Shown piece by piece: positions 33,360 to 46,054 of a DNA stretch of 64,000 nucleotides. The notes under the pieces are model-generated. The model had not been told where the DNA came from. It ran no database searches and worked only from the letters and a program-made list of their open reading frames with translations. Positions within the stretch are counted from its first letter, which is position 1, and each line of letters begins with the position of its first letter. The position numbers were made by a program, and so were the translations under genes. This DNA comes from Nemophila menziesii (Eukaryota > Streptophyta > Magnoliopsida > Boraginales > Hydrophyllaceae): the NCBI GenBank assembly GCA_029959085.1, contig JARWIR010000010.1, positions 19,117,001 through 19,181,000 of the forward strand. The letters run 5' to 3'.

Positions 33360-33745
33360 GGCATGATTGACATCAAAATGTCATCCCTAAAGATAGTTTT
33401 AATTTTTTTTTTAATTAATAACCGACATTAGAGATGACTTATGTCGTCGGTAATGAGTTTTGAAATTTGACCTGCAAAAATCAGACCGCCAAAAGTCACC
33501 TCGAAAGTTGAATTCTATTGCTACTGATGACATATGTCGTGGCTAGTGATAAATATTTTTTTTTAATTAATTATCATTTGTGACGACTTATGTCGTCGCT
33601 AATGACAATGTTCATAAGGGTACGAGTTCATCATAACAAACTCATCGATATTGATGACGAATTTTGTCGCTAATGATCAATATCATTAGCGATGACTTCT
33701 TTGTTATCTTTAGTAACGACAATGTCACCCCTAATGCCAATCTTT
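33360..33745. repeat. Internal CACTA-type subterminal repeats
   Basis: Variants of GACTTATGTCGTCGCTAATG and TCATTAGCGATGACTT occur in both orientations, as at the element ends. Their position between accessory gene and transposase is unexpected for one simple element. 33746-34050 is AT-rich. Confidence 0.6.
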
Positions 33746-34050
33746 TTTTTTGAAATATCTTATACCCGTAATTTTTTTCTACCTGTTAAATGCACAATCT
33801 AGTAAATAAAAATATACTATTATACCACTCCTAAAACATTTGTTTAACAAATTGCAAAATATTACATTGTTTAACATATAAAGTCAAAAATTCATACACA
33901 AGTTTCTAATAACATAAGAGTGACCTTGATACATGCCTCCTAGTATGTATATCATGTCTTATTTGAACCTTTTTTGTCAAACATATATCTGTTAACACCT
34001 TACAAGTTAGAATTTTAAAATTCTCATAAACGCGTGAAAGAAAACTTACT

Positions 34051-37000
34051 AGTGTGTCTCATAACCATAATAATCTCCATCCATATCCTGATCGCTATCG
34101 ATGTATATTAATTGACGAGATGGGTTGTCGTAGTCACCTCCATAAATATCCCATTTATTGTTGAGTAATTCATCATCATCATCGTTCAAGGGATCGTGAC
34201 CCAACAACTTTGGATCAACTTATGTGCCTTACCTGCTAGTCTAATGTAATTGAGAGTCGTCTAAGATATCCGTAGCCACTATAGGAATTGTGACCGGATC
34301 CGTAGTAGGCGATATGGATTATGTATCCCATAAATTGACACTCCACCCATGACGGTCGTTTACTTCTCATACAACTTTCCACCCTTTTTGAGACTTCTTC
34401 GCATTTATCTCATCTATATAAAGGACATTCCTTGCTTGAGTGGATAATATGTAAGGCTCTTTGCTCCACCCGAAAGAACTCGTGTTGATCATGATTGATC
34501 TGTATACAGACTTTCTCATTTTCTTACTCTCGTCGGTGTTATACCACTTGCATTTTAACACAACAACCGAATCCCACCACCCAATTCAACCTTGATTATT
34601 TTGACTAACTCACCGTAAAAGGTTACTCTGTCTAAGACTGTACAAACGCCGTAATCTTGATTAAATTTGTGTTCGCCTTTTGCACGTATTACCCATTTAC
34701 CCTGTTAATAACGAAAGAGTTGAATCTATATACGAAACTCTGTTAACCATTTCCCCATGCCAATAACTTCTAGTTTTACACATGCTTCTCTATCTTGTCG
34801 AATTCCAAGAACTTGAAATAATCCTTATTACTTTTGTTAGTGTCAAATAGTGTACAAGATCTAATTTTTTATATCGTTTTCAGTGAAACACCTAGCAAAT
34901 TTTAATCGATGAATTCTTCCTACGTCTCGTAAGGAAGACTTGTGTTTGCTATAAAAGATCATGTAAATAACATTGAACAATAATTAAAGTAAACTTTAAA
35001 ATTACTTACATCATATATGGTCGAATCTCGTCACAGTTGTTGAAAATGTACCAATCAATTCTCTCATTTTCTTTGTAGGTGAGAGTGCAAAACTCGTTCA
35101 TACCCACATGTAAACACTCGCTCCTAAAAACAACTATTTTTTTTTGGTTTTGATATCGAATCATCATATATGTAGGAGTGGTTGAACTTAGTTTTTTCTT
35201 CTTGTAGATAGCGTGAGATAAAGGGAAATATGTCATCTACAATGTATCCCTCTACGATCGATCCTTCGGGCCTAGCCAAATTCCAAATATATTCTTTAAC
35301 CTTCTTCAAATACCTTTCAAAGGGCATATCCAACGCATTTGAACCGGGTCACGTAACTAGGCTTCCTCGTGTAAGTGAATGGCAAGGAGGCTTATGATGC
35401 AGAAAAAATATGGAAATATCATTTTAAGCTTACACATAAGCAACCCGTTCTTCTTTCCCTCTCTCAAGCTTAGGTTTTTTACAAACAATTCTAAACACAT
35501 TCCACAACCCTATCACTGGGTCGCCCACCGATTTATCGTCAATCAATTCCGAAATACTTCCCAAAAAAAAAACTACATCATTATGTGACAATCATGTGAT
35601 TTCATTTCTATAATAATTTACTCATTACTCAACACGTTATTCCTCACATTGGAAGCAACCCCATCTGGAAACTTTTGCGCCTTTAACCAATCAAAAAGAG
35701 AATGGCGTTTTTTGGGGGAATGCAAATATTGCACGAGGTTGCATCACTCTACCTCGGTATTTGAACAAGAAAAACTCTTTCCTGGTATTCAAATCTCTAA
35801 AATCATACATTCCTTTTTCGTGATCTTTGATTACTTTCCCATCAAGTCCAACGACGGTGCCAAGCAAGATAGCATACACGTTCTTCTCACAGTGCATTAC
35901 ATCAATGTTATGCTTGAGAAGGCCTTACGATCAATATGGTAATCTAAAAAAAATACTCTTTTTGTTCCAGTTGAACTTTTTCAGTTCTGTTTGCTTACAC
36001 GCATTACCACAAAAATCCTTGTGTTTACCCGGAAATAAAAAAAAGGCAACCCATCAAGTTGTGTCTGAATATCTGCGAGTCTATATTTTCTAGATGGTGG
36101 GTTGTTCTTGTTATTTTGTGCTAAATCATGTTGCTTCTAAAATGATGTCGAATAGGTAACCACTAATAATTATAAAAATACTCTATACCCTTAGGCACAC
36201 GTATCCACATAGTGGAATCTATGCATTATGTGCATGCTTTGTAACCTTGACCAAACTCATCCCAAGTATACGACCTAGTCGGTTGATCGTAAATAACATA
36301 AAAACCCTTCATATTAAATTCAATTTGTGTGTGCGCACATATGTAGGGATCCCCGTAGAGCACAATATATCTAACTCATCGATAAGCGAGTGTAGAAAGA
36401 CATCCATATCTTTACCGGGAGAACTAGGACCCGAATATGTAAACTAATCATGAAGGTAGATTCTTTCATGCATACCATGATGGAAAGTTGTAGGCGGTTA
36501 ATATAACTAGTCACATGTTATATGAGTATTTTTGCATGGAGAAAGGATAAAATCCATCGGTTGCCAATCCCAAGCACATATCGAAGGATCACTAGCAAAC
36601 TTAGGGTTCTGTTCGTCAAATGTTTTCCAACTAATACCATAATATGGATGGCGTAATACAACATCGTCTTCAAATTTATCAGTATGGTGTCAAATCATGT
36701 CTTTTAAAGTGTATAATCGTTGCAATCTTGGCGCAATAGGGAAGTAAACAATATCTTATGAGGTACTTCCTTACCATCTTTCAGATTCCACCTAAATTTA
36801 ACAACAAACTGGGGCATGTCTGGAGATGTTCAATCTCTTTATAATACAATGCACAATCATTCAAAAAACATCGATCTTAATGTTGCCCATACCCAAACTT
36901 TTTAACTTATTGTTTCACCCCTCATACGATGCAGGCAAATTATGTCCTTTTGGTAAAATACGACCCAATACTTAAACGATTTCAGTGAAAGAGGTATTCG

Positions 37001-37475
37001 TCCACTTGTTTTTCACTTTGACATGCATCAACTTAACAATGAATATCAAAGACCCCAATGTTGTGGAACCGGGATACAACACAGACTCCATTTTTTCAAG
37101 CAAAGTGTTAAAACAACTTCGTTTTTTAATTATAACACTCCCATCCGTAAACTCTGTGGCATCGAATGAATGACCGACATCAAAAGTGGGCCTCAAATCA
37201 TCAAACACGTTAACAATTCTTCATCTACTATATTAGGGGTAGTAATATTACAAGGTCTTGTGCTATTTCACCGTGTTACATCCAAACCTAATAGATTGGA
37301 AAGATTCCGTACCTTAACATATACCCTTGAACATCGAAAATATTTTGCTTTCAATTATTCAAGAAACGCTTACACTGACAAAAAATGTAACCCCTACTAT
37401 CCACATGATTTTCCGCAAACCTCACAATTCGCGGTATTTTTTGATTTTATCCAACCCTTGTTGAGAAACGACTAA
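34051..37475 (-). pseudogene. CACTA transposase (TNP2 / DUF4218 / DUF4216)
   Basis: In protein order on the minus strand: a poorly preserved N-terminal region (37475-37210), then the TNP2 domain. TNP2 landmarks are LYPGSTTLGSLIFIVKLMHV (37208-36972), GRILPKGHNLPASYEG near 36930, DCALYYKEIEHLQTCP near 36850, FPIAPRLQRLY near 36735, HPYYGISWKTFDEQNPKFA near 36650 and GPSSPGKDMDVFLHSLIDEL near 36430-36370. MHCEKNVYAILLG follows at 35897, DUF4218 (PFERYLKKVKEYIWNLARPE) at 35333-35124, and DUF4216 (CKWYNT ... EPYILSTQARNVLYID) at 34561-34367. An acidic tail ends near 34051. The enzyme would cut CACTA ends; many stops show it is dead. Confidence 0.8.
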
Positions 37476-37929
37476 TTTAAATAAAATAAATAACATATAA
37501 ATCAGACGATCAAAATAACGTTCAGTGAAATTATCTCGTAAATAAATTATTCTGCAAAATTATTCCATAAATACATATAAAATAGTATAATATCTATATA
37601 AATCACATTAATACACAATATATATCTACAATCAAAACAAAATCATACCACTATTTTAAATAAATGTATTCAAAAAAGATTAATTTGAGAAAATGTTATT
37701 TTCTGGAAAATTTAACAGGTATTTTGATTTCAAATTGACCCCACACGTGGATGAAGAGGTTGTGATCTCTGGTAAAGGATCAACAGATCTTCAATATGGT
37801 TATGGGGAAGATGGATTTTTGGATTATGGCTTTGTTTTCGGGGTGGGAAATTTTAATGTTGAGTTAACTATTCAAATATGCCATTCTGCAACATTTATTT
37901 CGTGTAACTCTTTAGCCTCGACAATAAGT
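37476..37929. other. Upstream region of the CACTA transposase
   Basis: AT-rich, with no domain recognised. The plus-strand frame 37693-37938 has no supporting homology that I can see. Confidence 0.35.
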
Positions 37930-38170
37930 CATTGCTAATAATTAAGTAATCGTCGCTAATGGTGCTATTACGATGACATTGTACAAATTTAATGTCGTCA
38001 TTAAGAGATAATTTAATTTCTGAATTGTTTTTATATGTACAAAGTCATCGTTGTTACCATTACTAGCAATGACATGAGTTAGTCGCTAGTATTAACAGTC
38101 GTTAGGGACAGCTTTAGTCGTCTTTAAATATCGATTTTAATTTTTTTAGGCATCAACATGAGCTACAAAC
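37930..38170. repeat. CACTA subterminal repeats, right end
   Basis: Repeats such as ATCGTCGCTAATGG, ATGTCGTCATTAAG and TTAGTCGCTAGTATTAA mirror those at 29485-29760. Confidence 0.6.
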
Positions 38171-38308
38171 GTGGATTGTCTCTTTAGACAAATCATGACC
38201 GACGACATCATAGCTCTATTATTGAAGATGCGCGTGATAGTAGTGATAGGCCATTTTACTTTTCTTTTTTGTCAAAAAATTATTGACTGTTTATCATAGT
38301 AATTAACC

Positions 38309-38569
38309 TATTACTCCCTATATCAATTTTTATTTCTCCATAATTTTTAAGCACAAAGATTAAGAAGAGCATTTAAATTTTTTCTTTTTATACAATTGCC
38401 CTTAATTAATATACAAAGGGTTATTTATTGCAATACTCTTTCTATTATTTAATTAGTGATAACATTGAATAAAGTAAAGAACAATGTCTTGGTTATGAAA
38501 AATAGACAAATAATATTGGACATTTTTTTTAAAAGTTGGACAAGTAAAAAATGGACGGAAGGAATAATA
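38309..38569. mobile_element. Stowaway-like MITE
   Basis: The left end TATTACTCCCTATATC and the inverted right end TATTATTCCTTCCGTCC continue to match imperfectly for about 32 bases. TA is at each edge. Length (261 bp), AT-rich interior and ends fit Tc1/mariner-type Stowaway elements. Divergence of the ends indicates age. Confidence 0.65.
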
Positions 38570-39389
38570 TTTTCCAAGTATCGATGACATTAGCTAGGTA
38601 TTACTATGCGATCTTGTCATAATTAGCATAACTTTGTCCTCTCAACTCCAAATCACAATCCGCTTCCTCTCACGCTCTTCTGAATCGAAGGACAATCTTG
38701 AGCTGTAGGGAATTGATTAGAATCCTCACAATTTGTATGTGGTGGCAATCTTAAGTTGACTTCAAAATTTTAACGGTAATTGCACCTGGGCTTCTAAGGT
38801 GACTTTTATATCTTTTCACGCCTTGACTTGGGGTTGACCTTGACTTTTTTACTTCTTTGCATCCTCTAGGGGTATCGTATTGTCCATATACCTATGAAGC
38901 TACACACTTAACACACAATTAACGCATAAAATCTCCAAAAGGACCATAAAAGTTAAGGTAGACTTAACAAATCAAATAATGTCAAATAGTAAGCATAAAT
39001 CCCACAGATGGGTCCAATAACCCCCAAAACGATATCTTGTGACACTATAAATCTATCACAAAACACGAGACATCAAATCCGCAGCCGAGTAGTAATCCAC
39101 GCACATGAGAATCATCTTCAAGTTGTTCGAAACTCAGAGATGAGGATAATACTGACGGGACCCAGTTTCACAATAGAATTCCCTCCCCCTGAATCTATTA
39201 TACCCAGAATGTATTCTATTTTAGTCAAATTTTATTCTGTTTTATTCGAACTGCTATTTCGGTTTGTAAATAATTTTTATTCGATATTTTAGTAATTTAC
39301 TTAAATTTTAAATTATTTTAGTCTGTAATAAAATTTCAATTTTACCAAAAATTATATTGTAATCATTTTATAAATTGTTTTTTTTTTAA
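38570..39389. other. Unassigned stretch, possible old LTR-element fragment
   Basis: No gene or terminus is clear. 38770-39000 (for example CACCTGGGCTTCTAAGG and CTTAACACACAATTAACGC) reads like leader or LTR sequence of a gypsy element, but I found no partner copy in the window. Confidence 0.3.
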
Positions 39390-39715
39390 ACTTTTGACCT
39401 TTAGTGGCCACTAGCTAAAGATTAAGGATTTTGGCAACCACTAGGCAAACAACAATGTATCCAAACTCTAACAACCATCATCTGTTATTAAAAGTTTATG
39501 ATATCTACGACCATAAAAGTGGTCGCTAATCACGATAATTTTTGCCGACCACTACACTGGTTGCTGGATGTATGGTCGGCAGGGTTAACCCGTAGTTTCT
39601 AAAGGATACCTTTAACGACGAGATAATAGCGACTAACCATTAACAACTATAAATGATCACTAAACCTTTATCGATTAATTTACACGGCTCTAACAACCAG
39701 CCTCACGGTCATGTA
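39390..39715. repeat. CACTA-like element end
   Basis: Repeats of AGTGGTCGCTAAT, GACCACTA and TTAGCGAC/AGCGACTAA types fill the stretch. It ends at CACGGTCATGTAGTATTG, which could be a decayed CACTA terminus. The motif set differs from the 29485-38170 element. Confidence 0.4.
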
Positions 39716-40377
39716 GTATTGTTCCTTTTTAGTTATTCTATTGGTTCTCTACTGAAATAGGCTTAAAATAAAGATCTCATAATTAACCAGACCTCGTAAA
39801 TGTACATGAAATTTAACTAAGAGAATATTGAATTAAAACTATAAATTAAGACAACACATGTCCGCCTATGCTTTAAACTTCTTTAATGATAAATATCCAT
39901 TTCATTTCTTGTTAATTTTAATAGTGTGAAGATACAAATCGACATCGTCAAGTTGTAGAAAATTGACATCAACCATGCAAGAGTAGCGTGGTCTTTTCTC
40001 CACTTCTCAATTCTTTTCTGGATGATTAGTTTGTGGAGAAAAAGGTGTTTCCCGAGGTCATAATATAAACATAACCATACCTGCTGGAAAGAATAAAAAA
40101 CCAAAGACAAGGAACCCACCCCAAAACATATCGAATATATATGTACGCTATATGCTTTTACCCTAAACTCATAATGTAGGTAAGAATTGATAATTGTAGT
40201 AGTAATTAAAGTATTTTGCTGTGATTAAAATTTAAAGATCAAAAACAATTATTTTGTGCAGTGAGAAAAGAAAAAGTAAATGAAAAGTTTTCACGGTGTC
40301 CAAAAATAAAATAAAAAAATTTCACGCGCAAGAGACTGCTTTTCAATCTTTTTTATTCACGCGCTTTTACAAACAAA
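39716..40377. other. Unassigned AT-rich stretch left of the MULE
   Basis: No recognisable gene. The minus-strand frame at 39883-40119 is hydrophobic and unlike known families. Two TTCACGCGC words (40321, 40356) are the only notable pattern. Confidence 0.35.
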
Positions 40378-40386
40378 CCTATTTTT

Positions 40387-40600
40387 AAGTTTTTTTAAAA
40401 TATTTTTTAATAAAATAATTGCATGATAAACGTATTTGGAAAAATAATTGTTGAACTAACGTATAGGCGCTCCTTCGAGAAACGTCTCTCACTTAATATT
40501 TTTAATACCAAATTAGTAAGCACTCTTCCAAGAAGCGCCTCGCTTAATTATTTTTGACGGGTTATGGGACGCTCCTGGAAGAACGCCTCTATATAAATAC
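40387..40600 (+). repeat. Left terminal inverted repeat of the MULE
   Basis: It pairs with 46955-47196. The clearest match is 40414-40490. Three palindrome units lie at 40464-40490, 40519-40544 and 40568-40590, each built of GGCGCTCC and its complement with a short centre. Confidence 0.85.
40591..40598 (+). promoter_or_regulatory. TATA box of the MULE transposase gene
   Basis: ATATAAATA directly follows the third palindrome of the left terminus. It is followed 30-40 bases on by a pyrimidine/CA-rich likely start region. A leader intron (GT at 40735, AG at 40977-40978) ends just before the coding start. Confidence 0.55.
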
Positions 40601-40988
40601 AAATACCCTTCAGCGGAAATAAAACCATAACTCATCTATTTCACCATTTTATTTCCTTCTTTTTCTCCAACAATTTCAAAAATCAAACCAAATAATCAAT
40701 CAACTCACTCCGTTCACCTTAATCTTCTGAAAAAGTAATCATTTTATCTATTACAACTACTATTTATTTCAATTCTAATATATGTTTATGTTTTTGTTGG
40801 TTTATTATTTGTATAAATGTGATATAATTATTAGCTTTTTTACCAATTGTTGTATATCCAATGCATGTTGGTATAACTAATAAATGTTAGCATTTTGTTA
40901 TTAAAGTTTGAATTGGTTGGAATAATAATTTATTTTTTAAAATTATGGTTAAATATTGAATTTTAATTTTAATTTTAGGTTTGATAAT

Positions 40989-43342
40989 ATGGAATTTTAG
41001 TGGTTATACAATTATGGTGGAAGAATTTCGAATGGTAGTAATGATGCGGTAGATTATATCGGTGGAGAAAGTGGTATGTTTACGACGAAGGAAAATATAA
41101 CTCTTCGGGAACTTAAACATAAGATATGCGCAAACTGTAATTGGATCGAAAGAGATGTTAGTTTTGATATATTTTGGCGTTGTCCCATTTCCTCGAATCA
41201 TCCATGTTTTCATGTTTTAGTTATAAAAGATGAGATGCTTAATTCCATGATTAGTGGTGTAAAGAACGGGCAATATTATTGTGTTGAGGTTTATGTCGAT
41301 GGTAAAGAGAGAGAAAAATATTTCGGTTGATTATCGATGCGAAAAGGGTAAACAATGTGCGACTGGGTCAACTTTTGCATCTACCACTCATTTGACTATG
41401 TGTGATACGGTTCGATATAGTTGTAGTGACAGTGGCATATATAGTGATCGTGATAGTGATTTTTTTCTATACGATGAAGAAGAATAAGTCTCATATCATA
41501 GTGGTACTAGCTCGGACGATGATAATTTTAATGTAGATTTTGGTATGCCACATTTTGGAGATATTAGTAGATTCATATGGCAAAATCTACCGATTGGTCA
41601 ACAAGTCAACCAAATTCATTTGGGGTAGAAGAGGAGCTTATATTAATTATGTTGTATGCATCGAAAGAAGAGCTTTTGATGGAGGTGGATATGTGCCATA
41701 TTAAGAAGGGAATATAAGATCGATCAAACCACAAGTACATTGGTGACACGTAAATGTCGATATGCTGAAGATGGGTGTAAGTGGCATCTTCTAGGGTATT
41801 CATTTCAAGTAGTAAAATATGGGAGATTAGATAATTAGGGATACATACTTGTCTAGCCGGAATTATTATTAAAAATCAATGTCAACTCATTTCCACTTAC
41901 GTGTCAAGACGTGCATACACTATGGTGTTTAGTGGCATAAACACCAAAATTGCATCGATTTAATCATTGATACATTCAGAAACTGGACACCATATTTTGT
42001 ATGGGAAGGTGTGGCCTGCTAAGAAAAAGTTCTTGAAGAATTATTTGGAACCCATGACGCTTCTTTTACCTCATTATCGAGACTTTTTGGTGCGTTGGTT
42101 AAAAAAACCCGGAGTTTCATTGTTGAGTTTGAATACAAGTCAATAATCGACAACAAAGCAACTTTCAATATGGTGTTTTGGGCATTTAAGGCTTCCATAG
42201 CAGGGTTCCAATATGTGATGCCCGTTGTTAGTATTGACGCGACCCGATTATACGGTAAGTATGATGGAAGGTTACTAACTGTGGTTGCGTATGATGGGAA
42301 CAATCAGTTGTTTCTGTTATGTTATGCCTTGGCCAACAGCGAATCCACACGTTCTTGGACTTTTTTTCTTGAACGGCTAAAAAATATGTTGCGATGCAAC
42401 GTAAAGTATGTATACTCTCTGACCGACATCCAGGTATCTTGGTAGCAGTTGTAGCAGTGTATCCAGAGCCTATTGGAGTCCATCGATTTTGCTTCGTCAC
42501 TTGGCGAGTAATCTAAATCACAAGTTCAAAGACGTTCGTGTAAAAAAAGTCTCAAAAAAATCGCATACAAGGCTAATAAGGGTGAGTTTGATTTTCACTA
42601 TGAACAATTTTGTGCTATGTATAAGGGTGAGAGCGAATCGGAAGTAAACCCTTGGAAAATGGGCCCTTGCATACGATGAAGGGTATCAGTATGGTACAAT
42701 TCCGTGTTAAAAGGGGTGAGAGGGTTGCCTATAACGGCCGTTGTGGATTTAACATTTAGTAGAACAGCTAAATATTTCGAGGATATGAGAACACAAGTAG
42801 CTGAGGCATTAGCGTCTAACAGTTTATGGCCACAAGAAGTGACGCTCCTGTTACACGTCACTAAAACAGAAGCTGAAAACTATGCTTGTAATGTTTATGA
42901 TAGAGCGGATGGTATATGGCACGTTCAGTATATACGTGGAAGGATGTCACGGAATAATAGAGTCGCTTTTATAGTAAATTGGGTGGAACAAATATGTACG
43001 TGCGGGAAATGGCAAATCTCCCATCGTCCTTGTGAACACTTAATTTGTGTTACTCAATTGGATAAAAAAGCGTATGCACCCTTTGTGTAACCGTATTTAA
43101 CTCTTACAAAATGCATATCATCGTATGCCAGAAAGTTTAGACCACTTATGGTTAAGCTAGACTATCTGATATATGACTGTGTACAAGTTGTGGCATGCAA
43201 AAAAAAAGAATAGTTACAAGGAGTGGGCGGAGAAGATCATCACGCATACACAACGAGATGGATGTTAGAGAAATCCGTGATAAAAACAAATGTGGTAAAT
43301 GTCATCAATATGGGCACAATCGCAAAACTTGTAAGTCGTGAT
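40989..43342 (+). pseudogene. MuDR-type MULE transposase
   Basis: It starts MEF at 40989, with a stop at the fourth codon. The N-terminal WLYNYGGRISNG, GGESGMF and LRELKHKI are usual for plant MULE proteins. The MuDR domain lies at about 41650-41830 (EELLMEVDMCHIKKG, then CRYAEDGCKWHL). The catalytic region includes SIDATRLYGKY (first Asp, about 42230), LLCYALANSESTRSWTFFL, and SDRHPGIL after a frame change near 42415. A SWIM finger follows (CTCGKWQISHRPCEH, 42990-43040), then a C-terminal zinc knuckle (CGKCHQYGHNRKTC, 43292-43333). Several stops and at least three frame shifts make it non-functional. Confidence 0.85.
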
Positions 43343-43564
43343 TCATAAGGTGTAATTTTTTCTACAACAATCGTAAACAATGTATGATTTTAATTAATTT
43401 ATAATGAATATCAAACTTACATGTTGTTGTTTATTTTTTTCATATTGTGTATTTAGTGGGTTATTTTATTTAGTGGCTTGTTTTATAAATATACAGAAAC
43501 TGTTATACATGAAAAAAACTATATACAGAATCTGTTTTGGTAGGGGTTAAAAAATTGTGAAGGA

Positions 43565-43742
43565 GAGGCGCTTCTCCACGGAGCGCCTCTATGCAATTCC
43601 CAATTTGCGAGAGCAAATAGGGAAGGGAGGCTCTCCTTGGGGAAGTGCCTCCACCTTAGGCTCTCCTTGGAAGAGCGTCTTCCTCCCCTAGTTGCTCTCG
43701 CAAATTGGGAATTGCATGAGGCGCTCCCTGGAGAAGCGCCTC
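43565..43742. repeat. Central hairpin with nested palindromes (MULE)
   Basis: The arms 43565-43615 and 43693-43742 are near-perfect reverse complements (51 and 50 bases) around a 77-base loop. Each arm starts with a 25-bp palindrome of half-site GAGGCGCTTCTCC and continues with TGCAATTCCCAATTTGCGAG. The loop holds two further diverged palindromes (43626-43652 and 43658-43681). It lies between the 3' ends of the two converging genes. Confidence 0.9.
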
Positions 43743-44322
43743 TTCTTCACATTTTTTTTGGGAATTATTCAATTATATGATCCTCTTTTGAATGATACAT
43801 TTATATTGTTTAGAGTAGCTTATTTTATTTGCGAACTAAATAACCTATTGTATTTGAGGATTAAAAAACCTACTTTAGATTAAAATCAAAAAAACATTGT
43901 ACACAAATTAAATATTATAGCCTACTCAAAACAATTAAAATCATGGAAATTCACTAACTAATACAGTTTACAACCGAATGTCTGTTACAATCATTTAATT
44001 TCTTCTTCTCCTTCTTCTAAGTTGACGGTCAAATGACTCAGGTGGGGTATCTTCTGGTGGAGTATACCCTTGTGACATAGATGATATATAAGTATTCCGA
44101 ATGCTTTCGCACAATTGAGATTGATCGGCATGCCCCATCATTTCCACCATATACCCTCTTCAACCTTCAGTTGTTGCATCATCACTAAATGCTAGCTCAC
44201 CTCTAATGGTACCATCAATCTATCAATAGAAATTTGACTTAGTAATAGTTCGTTAAATAAAAATAAATTATTTGAAGCCTCAGTATTACCATTTTTTGAA
44301 GTTCGCAACCATGAGGAATATA
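43743..44322. other. Intergenic stretch between the converging MULE genes
   Basis: 43743-43980 is AT-rich. 43990-44280 on the minus strand may hold the last part of the PMD gene (Ser/Glu-rich and charged), but I cannot fix an exon. Confidence 0.35.
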
Positions 44323-46034
44323 TCATTGTTTGACTTCAGTGGACTCGTTTTTCGGTTTCGGGCGACCAACTAATTTCCACGTATTACGATTATACCACTC
44401 AAAGTAACCATCACTAGTAGTAGGGGTATTTGAGGCTTCAAGCTCGTTGAAGTCCAAAACATTTTGAAGACGATTTTTCAACAATTGAATATAGGTGACT
44501 TGACGTACCTCCCAAAGATCATGGACTGCTCCTCTCCTATTTGTAGTCTCATGTGTAGCGTTGTCAGTTTCCCTAATCGCCCGAGGTATATGTTGAACAT
44601 ATCCAAATTGTCTCAAAACACTATCCCTCCGGTACCACTCGACTTTAGCAAAGTAAATCAAAGGTACCATACTCAAATAAAGATACATGTCCTCCATGCA
44701 AATTTCCGCCACATTAGCTAGTCGACTAGCATCATATGGTGTCCAATTAACCTACAAAATCACAAGCATACTACATTAAAATTTAAAACTAAATTGGTGA
44801 AAGCAAACATATAGAATATGTTACATGTCTCGGTTCCAATTGATCAAACTCATCCCAGAAGAATGGAAGAAAATTTATGGATATATTTTTCCAAGACTTG
44901 GGCTCGTTCCAACTACAACCAGATCATTCATTACTATAATTCTAAAAAAGTGTCCAATAACAAAAAAAATACTTTTACTTACAAAGCAGACACAGGGGGC
45001 TATCACAATCAACAACTGATCATTACTACTAAATGTTGGCCGCAAATGTAAATGCTCCCAACACCAAATCTGTTTCAAAATATACATAATTAGGGCCTAA
45101 AAACCCGGCAACAAAAAAAGAGGTAAAAAAATACCTGTAGGAATGGAACACATCCAGATAAATAGGTAGTGCTTGCACGTTCGTCACAATGACACAACAC
45201 ACTATACAAATGCGCCAGAACAGCCGAACCTCAACTATAAATGCTCGTAACTTCAAAAATTTCTAGAAAACGAAGATATATGGCAAACACGTCAGTCTTC
45301 TTTGCAGTTGGGAGGAGATAACTGCCAATGACAAATAAAATGTATCCCCTATTAAACTGCCGCAATGTCTCAAGATCATCATTTGCAGTCGGCGTGCTAA
45401 AGGGGAAAAACGATAAAAATAAATAAATATATGAAAAACAAATTTAAATTTAAAGAAAACTTACCTTCACCAAAACAAGTCTTAAGCCACCCTAACGACA
45501 AAACATTTTTCGTCCTACGTTGCACAGGATTTCCATTCAATTTAGGTACAAGACTTCTACCAAATAGTCGCATACACTCCGTATGTAGGTTCATATAAGT
45601 GTTGGCATAGAACAGGTTCACCATCAATGTGTAACCCTAGGATCATGGCGACATCCTGTAATGTCACCGTTATCTCACCGACCGGCAAGTGAAATATGTG
45701 GGTCTCTCGCCTCCACATGTTTACCAAAGCGGTGCACAAGACTCGATCGGTAACAACTTTGGGTATTTTTGGAATAAACCCAAAACCGGCTACTTCGAGA
45801 AATGGCAGGATTTGTGCATCGGGCGCCCATAAAGTAGATAAGATTGTCAAAACTTTGTAATTGTCCTATTCACAACCAAATATCGGTTTAATTGTAAATT
45901 TAAAATAAATAAAATATTGATGACGAATAACTTACATCGCCTTTCCATATTTTTTCACTCCGATGACATCTTTGACGACTAAGCACGTCAGATGAGAAAG
46001 CAAGGTCGTAGTCTACTTGGCTTAGTTCGGCCAT
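44323..46034 (-). CDS. Plant mobile domain (PMD) protein gene, MAIN-like
   Basis: Exon 1 is 46034-45936 (starts MAELSQVDYDLAF), with GTAAGT at its end. Exon 2 is 45865-45465, with the PMD signature NMWRRETHIFHLPVGEITVT, LQDVAMILGLHIDGEPV and WLKTCFGE. Exon 3 is about 45396-45134 (LETLRQFNRGYILFVIGSYL, then GSAVLAHLYSVLC, YLSGCVPFLQ). Exon 4 starts at about 45069 (IWCWEHLHLRP) and a further exon lies near 44910-44826 (FLPFFWDEFDQLEPRH). The last is about 44754-44323 (VNWTPYD, SMVPLIYFAKVEWYRRDSVL, RQFGYVQHIPRAI). Introns have GT-AG ends. A frame change near 45627 and one at the exon 2/3 join may be decay or mis-set splices. PMD proteins occur in transposons and as host MAIN/MAIL1-type proteins; biochemical activity is unknown. 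Confidence 0.8.
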
Positions 46035-46054
46035 TGTTTCGTCCTGTAACATAA

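Larger units (their letters stand above)
29485..38170 (-). mobile_element. CACTA (En/Spm) element, minus strand, decayed
   Basis: The body holds a TNP2-type transposase (34051-37475) and a Ptta/En/Spm-like accessory gene (30000-31735), both on the minus strand in the usual CACTA order. Arrays of GTCGTCGCTAATGA-type subterminal repeats lie at 29485-29760 and 37930-38130, and again at 33360-33745. The left terminus was displaced by the LINE1 insertion and the right terminus is not clear, so CACTA terminal bases and the 3-bp duplication were not found. Two overlapping or nested elements are possible. Confidence 0.7.

Noticed and set aside
37693..37938. 81-codon plus-strand frame upstream of the CACTA transposase
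   Set aside because: It lies in the transposase leader region on the opposite strand and shows no recognisable domain.
39883..40119. Hydrophobic 78-codon minus-strand frame
   Set aside because: AT-rich sequence yields such frames by chance; no family match or start context.
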